From NCBI GenBank assembly GCA_001949185.1, contig BDGG01000013.1, forward strand, positions 561,018 to 625,017: DNA of 64,000 bases, in the 5' to 3' direction. Shown piece by piece: positions 12,401 through 20,640 of the stretch. The stretch is from Ramazzottius varieornatus. Its lineage: Eukaryota > Tardigrada > Eutardigrada > Parachela > Ramazzottiidae. Each line of letters starts with the position of its first letter. Within the stretch, counting starts at the first letter, position 1. A program made the translations under genes and the position numbers. A model generated the notes under the pieces. The model was not told where the DNA came from. It worked only from the letters and a program-made list of their open reading frames with translations, and made no database searches.

Positions 12401-15400
12401 AGTGTATTACCGTGAATCGGTCGCGTATATGTACGTGCTTCCGTACCGCCGCAGCAAAAAGGCCTGTCCCATAATATTTACGGTCCCATAATTTCCCATC
12501 GCGCGTGTACAGTAAATTTGCGGAATACCAAAGTTTCAGAAGTGGTGTCGCGCCGATCACGTTGCGTAAGATTCATCGAATGACAATTAAAGTCCCCAAT
12601 CGCGAAAAGCAGGTCTCCGGGCCGGAAAAATAAACCAGCACCTATTCGCGCAGACTCTGCAGGAGGGATCGGCAGTCCGCGTTACGTGGAAAACTGCACC
12701 GACTCTCCTTAATGTGTTCATTGCTTATAGGCGCGAATCTTAAGCTTTATTTGGGTAGCGGCATTTAGAAGGGTCAGTTTCGCACCGTTTCGCAAATTGT
12801 TCAGGAGACGCATTCTTCGTTTTCGCGAACAAGTGTGTTCGACTGAGGGTGTTCAGACTTGTCCATAGAGAATTCAACGGCCTATGGAACAACCCTATGA
12901 CATACTGTGTCCGGTATCTGGATAAATAGCTACAAGAGAAGGTAGACTGGGTCCCAGTACTACAGATTTCCATGGGCATGCCGCGACACGTTATGCAGAC
13001 ACGTAAAGTTGAGCCCCAGTCGGCGTATGATATCTTGACAACCTCCCGCCGGGGATTCATTGCGTGCACGATGACGTCACGTGGCATGTCCACGAAGCAC
13101 AGAATTTTCGTTCGACCCGAGGGATAACACATGTGCTCCTAAATGCCAGATCTTCCCCAACATATTGGGGTCCAGTCATATTTTGTCAAAGCTGTTCTAT
13201 CAGTCCTAACAGATACCCCGAACTCTTCTCTGTAGTTTCAGGTCAAAAGGCGAGGCTCTAAGCAATCGCGAAAACCGAATTTCCAAATGACGCTACCCAT
13301 TTAGAGTTGCCTTTTGATAACTTGGTCCATTTGAACTGATCCGTCGAGTCTGCAGTATCGGTGATCACGTTGATGTTAATCCAGCCGAATTTCAAGCACA
13401 GTTGGGAAAAAACTGAGAATATGGTGTCCTGATTATAGCTAATCCGCAGTCCATTGTACAGCGCAGACGTATAGTGACAACCAGGCGTAATTGGAGCTCC
13501 CATGCCGAAATAGCTGAACAATGAAGAGGACGCGATGTAGTCTTCTGTACAGGTCGTTCCGAGAAAGACGACGGGTAGGCCGAGTTGGTAGTACTTGACC
13601 ACCAGCTCATGCGTTGCACCTAATGCCTGCCGAACACTGCAGGTTGACCTAGATGAAGAGAACGCAAATTTTTCGGTCGATAGCGTGTCTCGATAGCGTA
13701 AAGGATGAACCGGCCAGGCACTAATCAGAACTTGCGTCGAGCAGGAACCAGAGGCATGACTAATGAGGAATCCGCGCACCGAGTGCACGCACCGCGGTTG
13801 TGGGGGGTCGAGTCTGGACAAGCGCTGTTGCACATTAACGCACATGCGCACCACTCACCGCATTTCGATCGACCTTTGGCAGCTGCTTTTCTGACGTAAC
13901 GTCGTTCGACTTCCTAGGCTGGGGAGGGGAGGGTGCCGTAGGTTAGCGTGGGATTCCGCGCAGAAACCTGGGTGTGTTGTCACTGCGACGTCAGTAACGC
14001 CGCCTCTAAAGATACTGCAGCCCGCATATCGGGACTGCGTGTTCGACTGGCTATTCACCCACCGGCCTGCGATTATCATCTTTTTTAGGGGGGGGGGCGG
14101 TTAGGAAGTCTTAAGGTACAGGCCACCTTAAAGGGCTATTTTCTAGAGCAAGATTTTCAAAGATAGACCATCTCTTCTGACCACTATCCTCAAAAGATGA
14201 GGTACCTGGTACTCGAGCAGAAGAAGGAATAATTTTTTGAAAAGATGCAAAAAGTTGTTCTTCGTTTCTCGAATATGTGGGATAGATGATTTTCTAGCGC
14301 TTCGACAAAAAGCCACTGGAGTATAAAGGGAATACAGAGTGAAAGCCCAATTTTATCAGAAATAGAAACACGGTGGAGCAGACTGAGAAGTTCTCAAACT
14401 CCATCAGTGGGAATTTCCCCGTTTCACTTTCGCTTGGTGCAAAAATTGAATTTCTTTCGAGCCTTGACAGCGGCCAAGCTTGACTTCCCTCTGACCAAAC
14501 TAGCCAATAGACATTCTTCTTTCATCCAGAGCCGAAGTCGGACTTAAACGTACAATGAGGAAGAAACTACATAACTTCTTCTAGAACGCAGAGCCCTAAA
14601 AAACTTCCCTTCATATACTTTGCAAAATGTTTTCAACGAGGGAATTGGCAGCCTAAGCGCTGGTTTTGCAGTATTGCTCATAAGTTGCTTTCACTTTACT
14701 GCAAAAAGTTGCCGAGATCGAATGACCACAGAATTTCTGGTGAACGCAGCTTTAAAACTTATTGAACCCCTATGTATCTTGCTCTTGACGCAATTATCCA
14801 AATCTAATTGCGCAGTTATGCAAATCTAATTGCGTGTTCCGGATTCTCTCATTCGTTTTTGCGCATCGATATCACTTAACGTTTCCCTGTTCGGCTTCCG
14901 GAACAGCTAAAGATGGTGTTAATAACTTGCGCTAGCATCATGAGGACGAAAACTAGGCAAAAATTGTCAATCAAACTTCATAGCGAAACTCAAACTTAGT
15001 CAGCCGGACCATACCGGTCAGCTGGTACAGAAAGCCATGTTGCTCAAACTACCTAACGAATGCGCTCTCTGCGCTCCTTTGGAATAGCATGTGTTATGTC
15101 ATTCGATCACTGACCAGTATCATCAAAGCGCTCAACGCTGGCCGGTGCGCCGCCAAAGATTACAGCAATGCGCCTGGCACAGGATATTGCACACCTACGG
15201 ATTGCCCAGCAAAGACGATACACCTGCGCGTTGGAGGTGAAGTTTCTTGGGCTGTTCGAACGCTATGTAGGAAACGCCGAATAAGATTCGTTGTGTCATC
15301 GAGCACCCGACTTGCCTTCAATTTCTGTTATGCTCACCGGGTGTAATTGAAATCAGGCACGTAATCCAAAACATCTGATACTCTATTAATGGCGGCTTTA

Positions 15401-15585
15401 ATCGCGGGATAGACGGCTGTCAGGTCAGCGGGATCCGAAGTTCCATTGAGCGGGAGTCCAAGAAGCACAACTTTCCGTGGCGGTCCTGGGTAAGGCTCTG
15501 GCGGTACAAGATCCATCAGATCGTAAGCCACTACCACACAAGGTGCGACAACAACCCACATAAATCTAATGACCCATGCTACCAT
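492..15585 (-). CDS. Receptor guanylyl cyclase R1 (ANF-receptor type), 3' partial
   Basis: Membrane receptor of the natriuretic peptide receptor/receptor guanylyl cyclase family: extracellular ligand-binding domain, one TM helix, kinase-homology domain, dimerisation coiled coil; the cyclase domain would lie beyond the left edge. Exons in transcript order: 15338-15585, 13297-13648, (one exon not found), 5420-5560, 4990-5337, 3618-3923, 3321-3532, 2977-3264, 967-1387, 709-895, 492-635. All adjacent junctions keep frame except across the gap between 13297 and 5560. Start ATG at 15585 opens a hydrophobic leader. The exon ending at 967 uses a GC donor. The same exon/phase plan is seen in R2 at 25.7-31.6 kb. 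Whether the gene is functional depends on the missing ectodomain exon and the unseen cyclase. Confidence 0.82.
1497..1868. mobile_element. MITE-like element with 29-bp perfect inverted termini
   Basis: Positions 1497-1525 and 1840-1868 are perfect inverted copies beginning CAGAGTGAAACAATC. Between them lie two further hairpins: 1632-1643 with 1674-1685 (TTTGACCACGTG), and 1721-1733 with 1742-1754 (AACAAGTGAAAGT). There is no coding potential. It sits in an R1 intron. I did not find a convincing target-site duplication. Confidence 0.75.
2586..2755. repeat. Fragment of the GTACACGC-ended DNA element
   Basis: Positions 2586-2710 match, in inverse orientation, about 12,350-12,482, including the run GGCGGTACGGAAGCACGTA. 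2712-2755 matches the termini of the 11,685-12,507 element (TGTCCCATAATTACCC then GCGTGTAC). It lies in an R1 intron. Nothing else is visible between about 1.87 and 2.58 kb. Confidence 0.6.
3618..5560 (-). other. R1 exons for the C-terminal half of the ligand-binding domain
   Basis: Three exons. 5420-5560 encodes VHVLLMNATMVRKYMVAAC and NGEHVYFALDIF, the classic strand/helix after the hinge. It ends ACA-G and joins 4990-5337 (starts AC after GAG) to give an in-frame WYTDCVF. That exon includes AAFRSLLVLGLVD and the DAILL helix and ends in phase 1. 3618-3923 begins after TTGCAG, continues in frame, and contains EEFDIYDMTDTENGTF and the juxtamembrane KPMCGYTNEYC cysteine motif. Splice phases match the R2 equivalents. 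The 5420-5560 exon is easily missed because it is only 141 nt. Confidence 0.8.
6233..6600 (+). repeat. Dispersed repeat, copy A
   Basis: Direct repeat of 14,113-14,785. Shared segments include ACAGGCCACC near the start, a central block around CATCCAGAGC, and a last ~80 nt containing GCCGAGATCGAA and TTTCTGGTGAACGCAG. Both copies are in R1 introns. ORFs drawn through it are not conserved between the copies, so it is not coding. Confidence 0.65.
6825..9262 (-). mobile_element. pogo/Tigger-type DNA transposon, 2.44 kb
   Basis: Perfect 62-bp terminal inverted repeats (6825-6886 and 9201-9262), starting CAGGAGGAGTAAGCATG, flanked by TA target duplications at 6823-6824 and 9263-9264. Each terminus contains two tandem copies of ATGTGTGACCCAGT, which look like transposase binding sites. 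The interior encodes a pogo-family transposase on the minus strand. The insertion is in the large R1 intron in the same orientation as R1. Identical termini argue for recent movement, although the reading frame is damaged. Confidence 0.88.
7089..9016 (-). pseudogene. pogo/Tigger-like transposase, intron-containing, frame-damaged
   Basis: DDE transposase of the pogo/Tigger/Jerky group. The N-terminal part (8657-9016) has a psq-type helix-turn-helix with RKTLYRYL. 8149-8610 has GIFNLDESGF, carrying the first catalytic aspartate. 7875-8079 has VFMDGHHSHVLN, the second aspartate. 7089-7793 has the family signature GFRKTGIFPFDPEAI and a basic tail with two AT-hook-like GRPKK motifs. Two short introns are indicated (7876-7... 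donor GTAAAG with acceptor at 7794, and 8080-8148). Just after LVCLPS near 7935-7950 the frame shifts, and the segment joining helix-turn-helix to catalytic core is also disrupted. Probably inactive as it stands. Confidence 0.75.
9960..10110 (-). repeat. tRNA-like SINE fragment
   Basis: On the minus strand a pol III B-box-like GGGGGTTCGATCCC lies at 10,014-10,027, preceded at tRNA-like distance by TTGGTAGGTAATCTG as a poor A box. No cloverleaf with paired acceptor stem could be drawn, so a SINE head or tRNA relic is likelier than a tRNA gene. Confidence 0.35.
10134..10294. repeat. Foldback element
   Basis: Inverted arms 10,134-10,157 and 10,271-10,294 (GCTCGAGCCAATGGC...), 24 bp with three mismatches, enclosing ~113 bp of non-coding sequence in the large R1 intron. 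Confidence 0.6.
10989..11091. repeat. 103-bp hairpin
   Basis: GTATTACGTAAG at 10,989-11,000 is perfectly inverted at 11,080-11,091; inside, CGAATGGACC and GATCCATTCGG extend the pairing. Non-coding, within an R1 intron. Confidence 0.6.
11108..11310 (+). repeat. Dispersed repeat shared with 16,321-16,503
   Basis: Aligned by eye with 16,321-16,503. Both contain TTTTACTCGAGAAAA, then a GACGTCAA/GGCGTCAA block, then ACAAGTTCGCCTTCTG or ACAAGTTTGCCTTCTG and CGTCGTCCAACAT or CGTCGTCAAACAT. Same orientation, one copy in an R1 intron and one just upstream of R1. Confidence 0.6.
11685..12507. mobile_element. Foldback DNA element ending GTACACGC/GCGTGTAC
   Basis: Terminal inverted repeats: left from 11,685 (CACGCACGATGGGAAATT then ATGGGACGG), right inverted at 12,480-12,507. 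A second inner pair: CACCGCCTAAAAGTC near 11,745 and GACTTCTAGGCGGTG near 12,268. The interior is rich in GGCGGTG. No transposase. Relatives are seen at 2586-2755 and 26,370-26,531. Confidence 0.65.
13297..15585 (-). other. R1 exons 1-2: leader and N-terminal half of ligand-binding domain
   Basis: Exon 1 (15338-15585) gives a leader with hydrophobic run FMWVVVAPCVVVA, then the first strand of the ANF-receptor fold (KVVLLGLPLNGT). It ends in phase 2 at a GTGAGC donor. Exon 2 (13297-13648) starts after CTAG with one base, restoring frame, and encodes CSVRQALGATHELVVKYY, the PVVFLGTTC strand with its cysteine, and GWININVITDTADSTD, all typical positions of receptor-cyclase ectodomains. It ends in phase 0 at a GTAGCG donor; that donor choice is the least certain. 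Confidence 0.78.
14113..14785 (+). repeat. Dispersed repeat, copy B
   Basis: Partner of 6233-6600, with extra sequence inserted between the first ~40 nt and the rest. Ends with the same TTTCTGGTGAACGCAG and TATTGAACCCC segments. In the first R1 intron. Confidence 0.65.
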
Positions 15586-16621
15586 GACAGGACTATCTTG
15601 CGAATCCCTAGTGGCTCTTATGGAACTTACACTATGACTTGGTCACTTACGCTCCGAGGCACACCAGTTTTGTCCAAGTACTTCACTCACTCCCTTGGTA
15701 ACAGATCCGACGTTCGTAGCCCGTTTCAGTATCAAGAAAAACGACAAAGTCCAAGTCAGAGTCGTTCGTATGTGAACCTTCATCTGTATACTCAACAAGT
15801 GAGCCATTCTGATCATCCAGTTTGTGATGTACTAGCAAGAGTCATGTTTCCTTTGGTACTCTTGCTTTCGACTTTTATCTTACTACATCGACGAAATTTC
15901 TGCTCCTTCAGCGTGTGTCCATACCTAATACTGTTTCTCGCTTCGATGCTCACCGTTAGCGAAGCCGTCCAGACCTGGCCGAGGATCACTACAAAAGCAC
16001 CTACGATTCTTTGTCCAGAATCGCTGCCCATTCTCAAGTATATGCTATTGGGAAACTTCAACTGCAGATACTTTTCCGCCAGATTCAAAGGATGGATAGA
16101 CTCCTGCCTAGCGTGAGTTACATTGCAAAGAAGCGATTTCGTGGTTGGGGGCAGTCGGTGACGTCGATTTTATGGCGCTCAACATTAAGCCCGTGGAAAG
16201 GCTGAATATTCAATAAGCCGAAAACAGCGTATTACCGATGACCAAATACTCCAGATAATGATGTTACCGGCCGTCGACCAGCAGTTTACTTTCTAAGTGT
16301 ACATTTGCTGTTTTCTACCTCTGCAATGACTTCAGTACGTCAGAGTATCAACATCACATTAGATAGCTTGCGTAAAGATAGCTTTTACTCGAGAAAAGTC
16401 TGGCGTCAAAAACCACACAGAAATCAACACTTGGAACAGAACAAGTTTGCCTTCTGTTTCGTCGTCAAACATGAAATACTACTGAACGCCTCCAGTAATC
16501 AAAACCAGAGGCGTAGGCAAAGTCCGGTTCAGTCCGCACTGTGTGTGACGCTTACTTTGTGAGAGTTCACGCCTTCACGGTGATTCGCAACTCGCCCTGG
16601 ACACGTGTTAAAATCCTGTTA

Positions 16622-16769
16622 GTACTGTCATGCTTCTTCAACTTCGCGAAACACGTCATAATACACTCGGGACATCCCCCGGGGGGTTGTTGGGGTATAG
16701 TCACCGGACGCGGATTAACTCCACGCGTACGATCACGTGATTCGCGAAGTTCAAGAAGCATTACAGTAC
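16622..16769. repeat. Long inverted repeat (35-bp arms)
   Basis: Arms 16,622-16,656 and 16,735-16,769 (GTACTGTCATGCTTCTTC...), about 31/35 paired, with a ~78-bp loop containing a GGGGGG run. It interrupts a 175-codon minus ORF at 16,567-17,091 that otherwise shows weak transposase-like features. Confidence 0.65.
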
Positions 16770-17774
16770 GTATTGACATTATTGCAGAAGACATGGTATT
16801 CCAAGTGGCGCGACTTTTTACGAGCTGATTAATCTCCCTGACAGGCCACGTGATATTTTTATCACGAATGGCCCTCCACGTTGCTGGTTTCTCGTACCAG
16901 TTAGTCATATTGATACTGTACATAAGTACTGCAGGCAGAGGTTTTCCTGTCCCATTGGCCATGACGCATGAGCTACAGTGGGCAGGCTGCGTTTTGTCGA
17001 ATCCGAATTCTGAGTGATCGCTACGTCGTCCCATCCGACTGTGTAGTGTATGGTTGATGGGTGGTACTGCCACATTACTACCTTGGCTCACCGATCAGCT
17101 GGTCGTGACGTAACGAACTGTGCGCGTAGGACCGTAACCTGCCCACCGTAGCTCATGTGCCATGGTCTATGGGTCAGGAAAACCTCTGACTGCAGGACTA
17201 GCCTGTTTACATTATGCTACTTGGGCTTCATTAGCCCGGTCTTTATCCTATCCATATGGGTGAACGGATATGGTGTCCCTTACATGAGCTGCTTCGAAAC
17301 GACCTCCCGTATGAGTTGCATTTGACGTTCAAGATTAGTCGAAACTTGTTAGTTGAGGTTTCCCCAACCCAGCTGCAAAATATTATTGTAGGACGCAAAT
17401 CTTGACAGCCGGGATGGCCGATTTTTATTGAGTTGGCCCAATGCTATTATGGGAGAGATTCTCAGATAACGACGTCAATGAAAGAAAGGGAAAGAATAGA
17501 TGTAAGTACATGCTGAATGCAATGAGTCGACTGCTCTATTAACCAGTGGTGGTTAAAGAGAAGGAGAAGCTATGAAGTAAGATGTCCCCAGTGGTGATCT
17601 TGAGACAGACGCAGGAATACCAGGCATAAATAACAGGCTAACCAGTAAACCGGCATTTACTTTGCAGATGCGTACTGATGGAGCAGTTGTGATCCCTTAT
17701 CCCCAATTCGAGGTTTCACTAAAAAGATACAAACAATGTTTCTTAGTAGATCGTATAATACTGCTCTCGCTTAC

Positions 17775-17965
17775 AAGAAGATTACGCCAACCATTAAATC
17801 CCGATGGTCAAATCGACTTCACAAGGAGAAAGAAGAGAGTTTGGCGCACAGTTTGAGCTGTAGACCTAGTGCGCAAAAAAATCCCGGAAGGTACTGCAGG
17901 ATCCGGAAGTAACGGGTCGAAGTCGCGGCAGTGACGTGAAGCTCTTTGATTGAGTATCTCGGCTG
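17775..17965 (+). repeat. Left arm of long inverted repeat
   Basis: About 190 bp matching in inverse orientation to 20,465-20,640. Both read AAAGAAGAGAGTTTGGCGC, GTGCGCAAAAAA, GAAGGTACTGC and GTGACGTG in the same order. The pair brackets the Tc1 element and may be the ends of a larger, unidentified element. Confidence 0.65.
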
Positions 17966-18320
17966 ATCACATTTGTTCAGCCGATTAACTGTCTAGCACT
18001 TTGGAACTTAACGGCGCGCCATCACGCACTGCTAAAGTGTTATGCTTCGCCGCTCTGTACCCGAATGTCAAAGCAGCTGATCGGCCGAGCAACTTGTGAA
18101 AAATCATACCCAAGGGGACTCTAAATCGCAAACTCATCAGAGGAAGCTCGAGCTCCAGACAGTACGATCCTTTACTTAGCATGATTCCCCGATGTTTTCT
18201 GATTTTTCCAAGTGTTTGATGAGTCATGAGTCGTGATTTCGGATGTGATCAATCAATTCTGTACTAATCATTCGAAGATATTGGAGTGTTGATCAATACA
18301 GAATTGATAATTTGTTGATA

Positions 18321-19981
18321 GTACAGTCACGGTCATGGGCACCCTCGTAAACTTTCCCTATTTCTGGTAAAGCTCGTCAACGGTCACTCCGAGTCGTTTC
18401 CAATTTTATGTAAATCTGGTTCGAAGCTTTACCCATCTACTAAAGACAATTCACATCAGAAAGGATCACTAATAGAAGCGAGGAAAATATTTTTCCCAAT
18501 TGTGCCCAAAATTCACCAGCTACAAAATATCGCATCACCTTAAGACGAAAATTTTTTTCTCACGTTTTTCTCGTTACGCGCTGGCTTCTTAGTATTTCGT
18601 TGGGTAGCCACGGTTCTTCTTTACGTTTCGAAACCGGTTCGGAATGGAACGAACTAACTTTGCGCATATTTCGGGGTCCATTCCGTACCAGATTTCCTTG
18701 ACGGTTTCCTCCAGTTCTTCCAGGTTCGAAGGATGCTTTCCTTTCAGCTGGCGTTCGACTTCCGACCATTAGTGCTCTATTGGGTTAAGGTCTGGTGAGT
18801 AGGGTGCCCACTGCAAGACTTTGATGTTCTTTTCGATGATCTAGTCCCGAGAAACGATTGAAGTATGCTTTGGATCGTTGTCGTGCTGGTAGTGCCATCC
18901 CTTCTTCAACTTCAATTTCTTCGCTGATTGAAGCACGTTCTGGTCCATAATGTTTCGATACATGAGGCCATCCATATTTCCTTTTATCACAACGAGATTT
19001 TCCACTCCTCTAGCGCTGAAACATCCCCAGAACATCAGCCGACCACCACCATGCTTCACAGTCGGTACCGTACAAACTGGCGCATATTCCTCACCCGGCT
19101 TTCTCCAAACTCGAACCATTCCATCTGAACCGAAGAGGTGTATTTTGGTCTCATCTGACCACAAGACGTTATTCCAAAACAACTGCGGTTCCTTTACGTA
19201 CATCTTGACAAAGTTTAGACGCTTCTTTCTGCTTGCGTAATTGACGAACGGCTTTTTACGGGCCACCCTTCCAAACATACCTTGATCCGGCGTTTGACTG
19301 TGGACTCCGAAATGTCAACGGAATGTTCGGTCTTTATTTGGGCTTGAATTTTAACAGCAGAAATACGCCGATCTTTCTCCGCCTTGCGCAAGATAATCCG
19401 ATCAATGAGGGCAGTGGTCTTCCGAGTTGGTCCCGGTCGTCGCTTCACTTCCGCTGATCCCGTCATCTCGAACTTCTTGATCATATTCTGGACTGTAGTC
19501 CGTGGAAGACATACCCGGCGAGCTATTTCACTCGTTCCGACGCGATTTGAATAATGTTTGATGACAGGTTCTCGAGTTTGAAGGGAGTGCTCAGATCTGG
19601 AGGATGACATTTTCGAAACTTTTTTTTAAGGTTTAGAACAGAAGATTTTGTTGGTTCAAACACGTCAGAACACGTAACGAAACCTGTGGTTTATGTGGAA
19701 AAAAATTTACATTGAACAGTCTTGTGGACACCAAGTTATTAATTTTTGAATCCAGGATTACCGTATCGGTGGACATTGAGAATTCCGGTGTCTTTTGGGT
19801 CGCCGAAATACAACGTTTGTTTTACTTTGAGATTTACTTTCATTGTCTTTGCAGTTTGAAAAGTAGTGTTTTGCCGGTTAGGAGAAGAAACAGTAATGTG
19901 ATTCCGTCCAGAGGATCGCGGTGTATACCGAAAAAAGTGAAAGTTTGCAAGGGTGCCCATGACCCATGACCGTGACTGTAC
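18321..19981 (-). mobile_element. Tc1-like transposon, 1.66 kb, inactive
   Basis: Termini GTACAGTCACGGTCATGGGC... at 18,321 and its inverse ending at 19,981, flanked by TA at 18,319-18,320 and 19,982-19,983. The right terminus has a ~7-bp internal duplication (CATGGGT). The interior is a minus-strand Tc1/mariner transposase. Sits between genes. Confidence 0.85.
18594..19610 (-). pseudogene. Tc1-family transposase, broken
   Basis: The N-terminal part (19,215-19,610) has two helix-turn-helix motifs (TSEIARRVCLPRTTVQNMI; ISESTVKRRIKV). The catalytic part (18,841-19,278) has LWSDETKIHLFG, the GGGRLMFWGCFS block and HYQHDNDPKHTS. 18,594-18,840 supplies WAPYSPDLNPIEH, the third acidic region. Breaks: a one-base frameshift near 19,265, an in-frame TAG after TSIVSRD near 18,840, and a TAA directly after PIEH. 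Length and domain order fit the family; the product cannot be made. Confidence 0.85.
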
Positions 19982-20464
19982 TACTTGACGGCACTGCACG
20001 ATCAAAAGGGTATATCGTATACGTAGACTCGCCACCATGGGTCTTTGACTACCGAACGTTGACCATAGGTCTTGCTAGACTGGCCACTGGTGGCTGACTA
20101 TTGGCGTTGCTTGATTGGCCATTGGTTTTAGTGGGTCGGCCCCTGGGAAAAAAACCAGTGTTAGCTGGCCGCTAGTGTACCAGGTTGGCTACTGTACCAG
20201 GTGCTGGCAGTCGCTGGCGATGCTCACGTGGCATATGTGCTATGACTTATATGTGGTCCAATCGTGCACGTACCACAGACGATTAATGGGCAGAGATCAC
20301 TCGGTGCCAAGAAGTTTCTCTTTGATGTTCCGCCATAAGCTCAGGCTTACCATAGTTTGCCCCAATTTAAGGGCTTTAGAAAGCCTGAACAGCTTTCTAC
20401 GATGACTCAAGCGGTCTATGATTCATTCTGAAGCTCCGCTGGAAGGCCAGGAGCTGTCGTAAAA

Positions 20465-20640
20465 ATACTCAATTAAAGAGCTCCACGTCACTGCAGCAAT
20501 TTCCACCCTTAACTTCCGGCTCCCGCAGTACCTTCTAGGAGTTTTTTGCGCACTAGATCAAAATTCAAACTGTGCGCCAAACTCTCTTCTTTCTCCCTTT
20601 GAAGTCGATTTGACTATCGGAATTTGATGGTTCGCCTAAT
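20465..20640 (-). repeat. Right arm of long inverted repeat
   Basis: Inverse partner of 17,775-17,965 (about 85% identical by eye). The small ORFs through both arms end in the same residues (KRVWRTV) and then stop; I read this as repeat homology, not a gene. Confidence 0.65.

Larger units (their letters stand above)
15586..18318. other. Repeat-rich intergenic stretch upstream of R1
   Basis: No supported gene. It holds the R1 promoter side, the second copy of the 11.1-kb repeat (16,321-16,503), the 16.6-kb inverted repeat, and the left arm of a long inverted pair (17,775-17,965). A minus ORF at 16,567-17,091 contains VMANGTGKPLPAVLMY, faintly like a DDE_1 transposase strand, but it is short and crossed by the inverted repeat. 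A hairpin near 18,249-18,312 (TCAATTCTGTA/TACAGAATTGA) abuts the Tc1 element. Confidence 0.5.

Noticed and set aside
12740-13132. A minus ORF containing RTKILCFVDMPRDVIVHAM, faintly like the post-hinge strand of the receptor ectodomain and placed between R1 exons.
   Set aside because: The true equivalent strand is encoded at 5420-5560. Similarity here is weak, the following residues diverge, and no clean acceptor/donor pair keeps frame. Possibly a decayed duplicate exon.
17662-17856. Small ORFs ending KRVWRTV at 17.7 kb and 20.6 kb as a duplicated gene.
   Set aside because: They are the two arms of one inverted repeat. Only the last ~20 codons are shared and upstream residues diverge.
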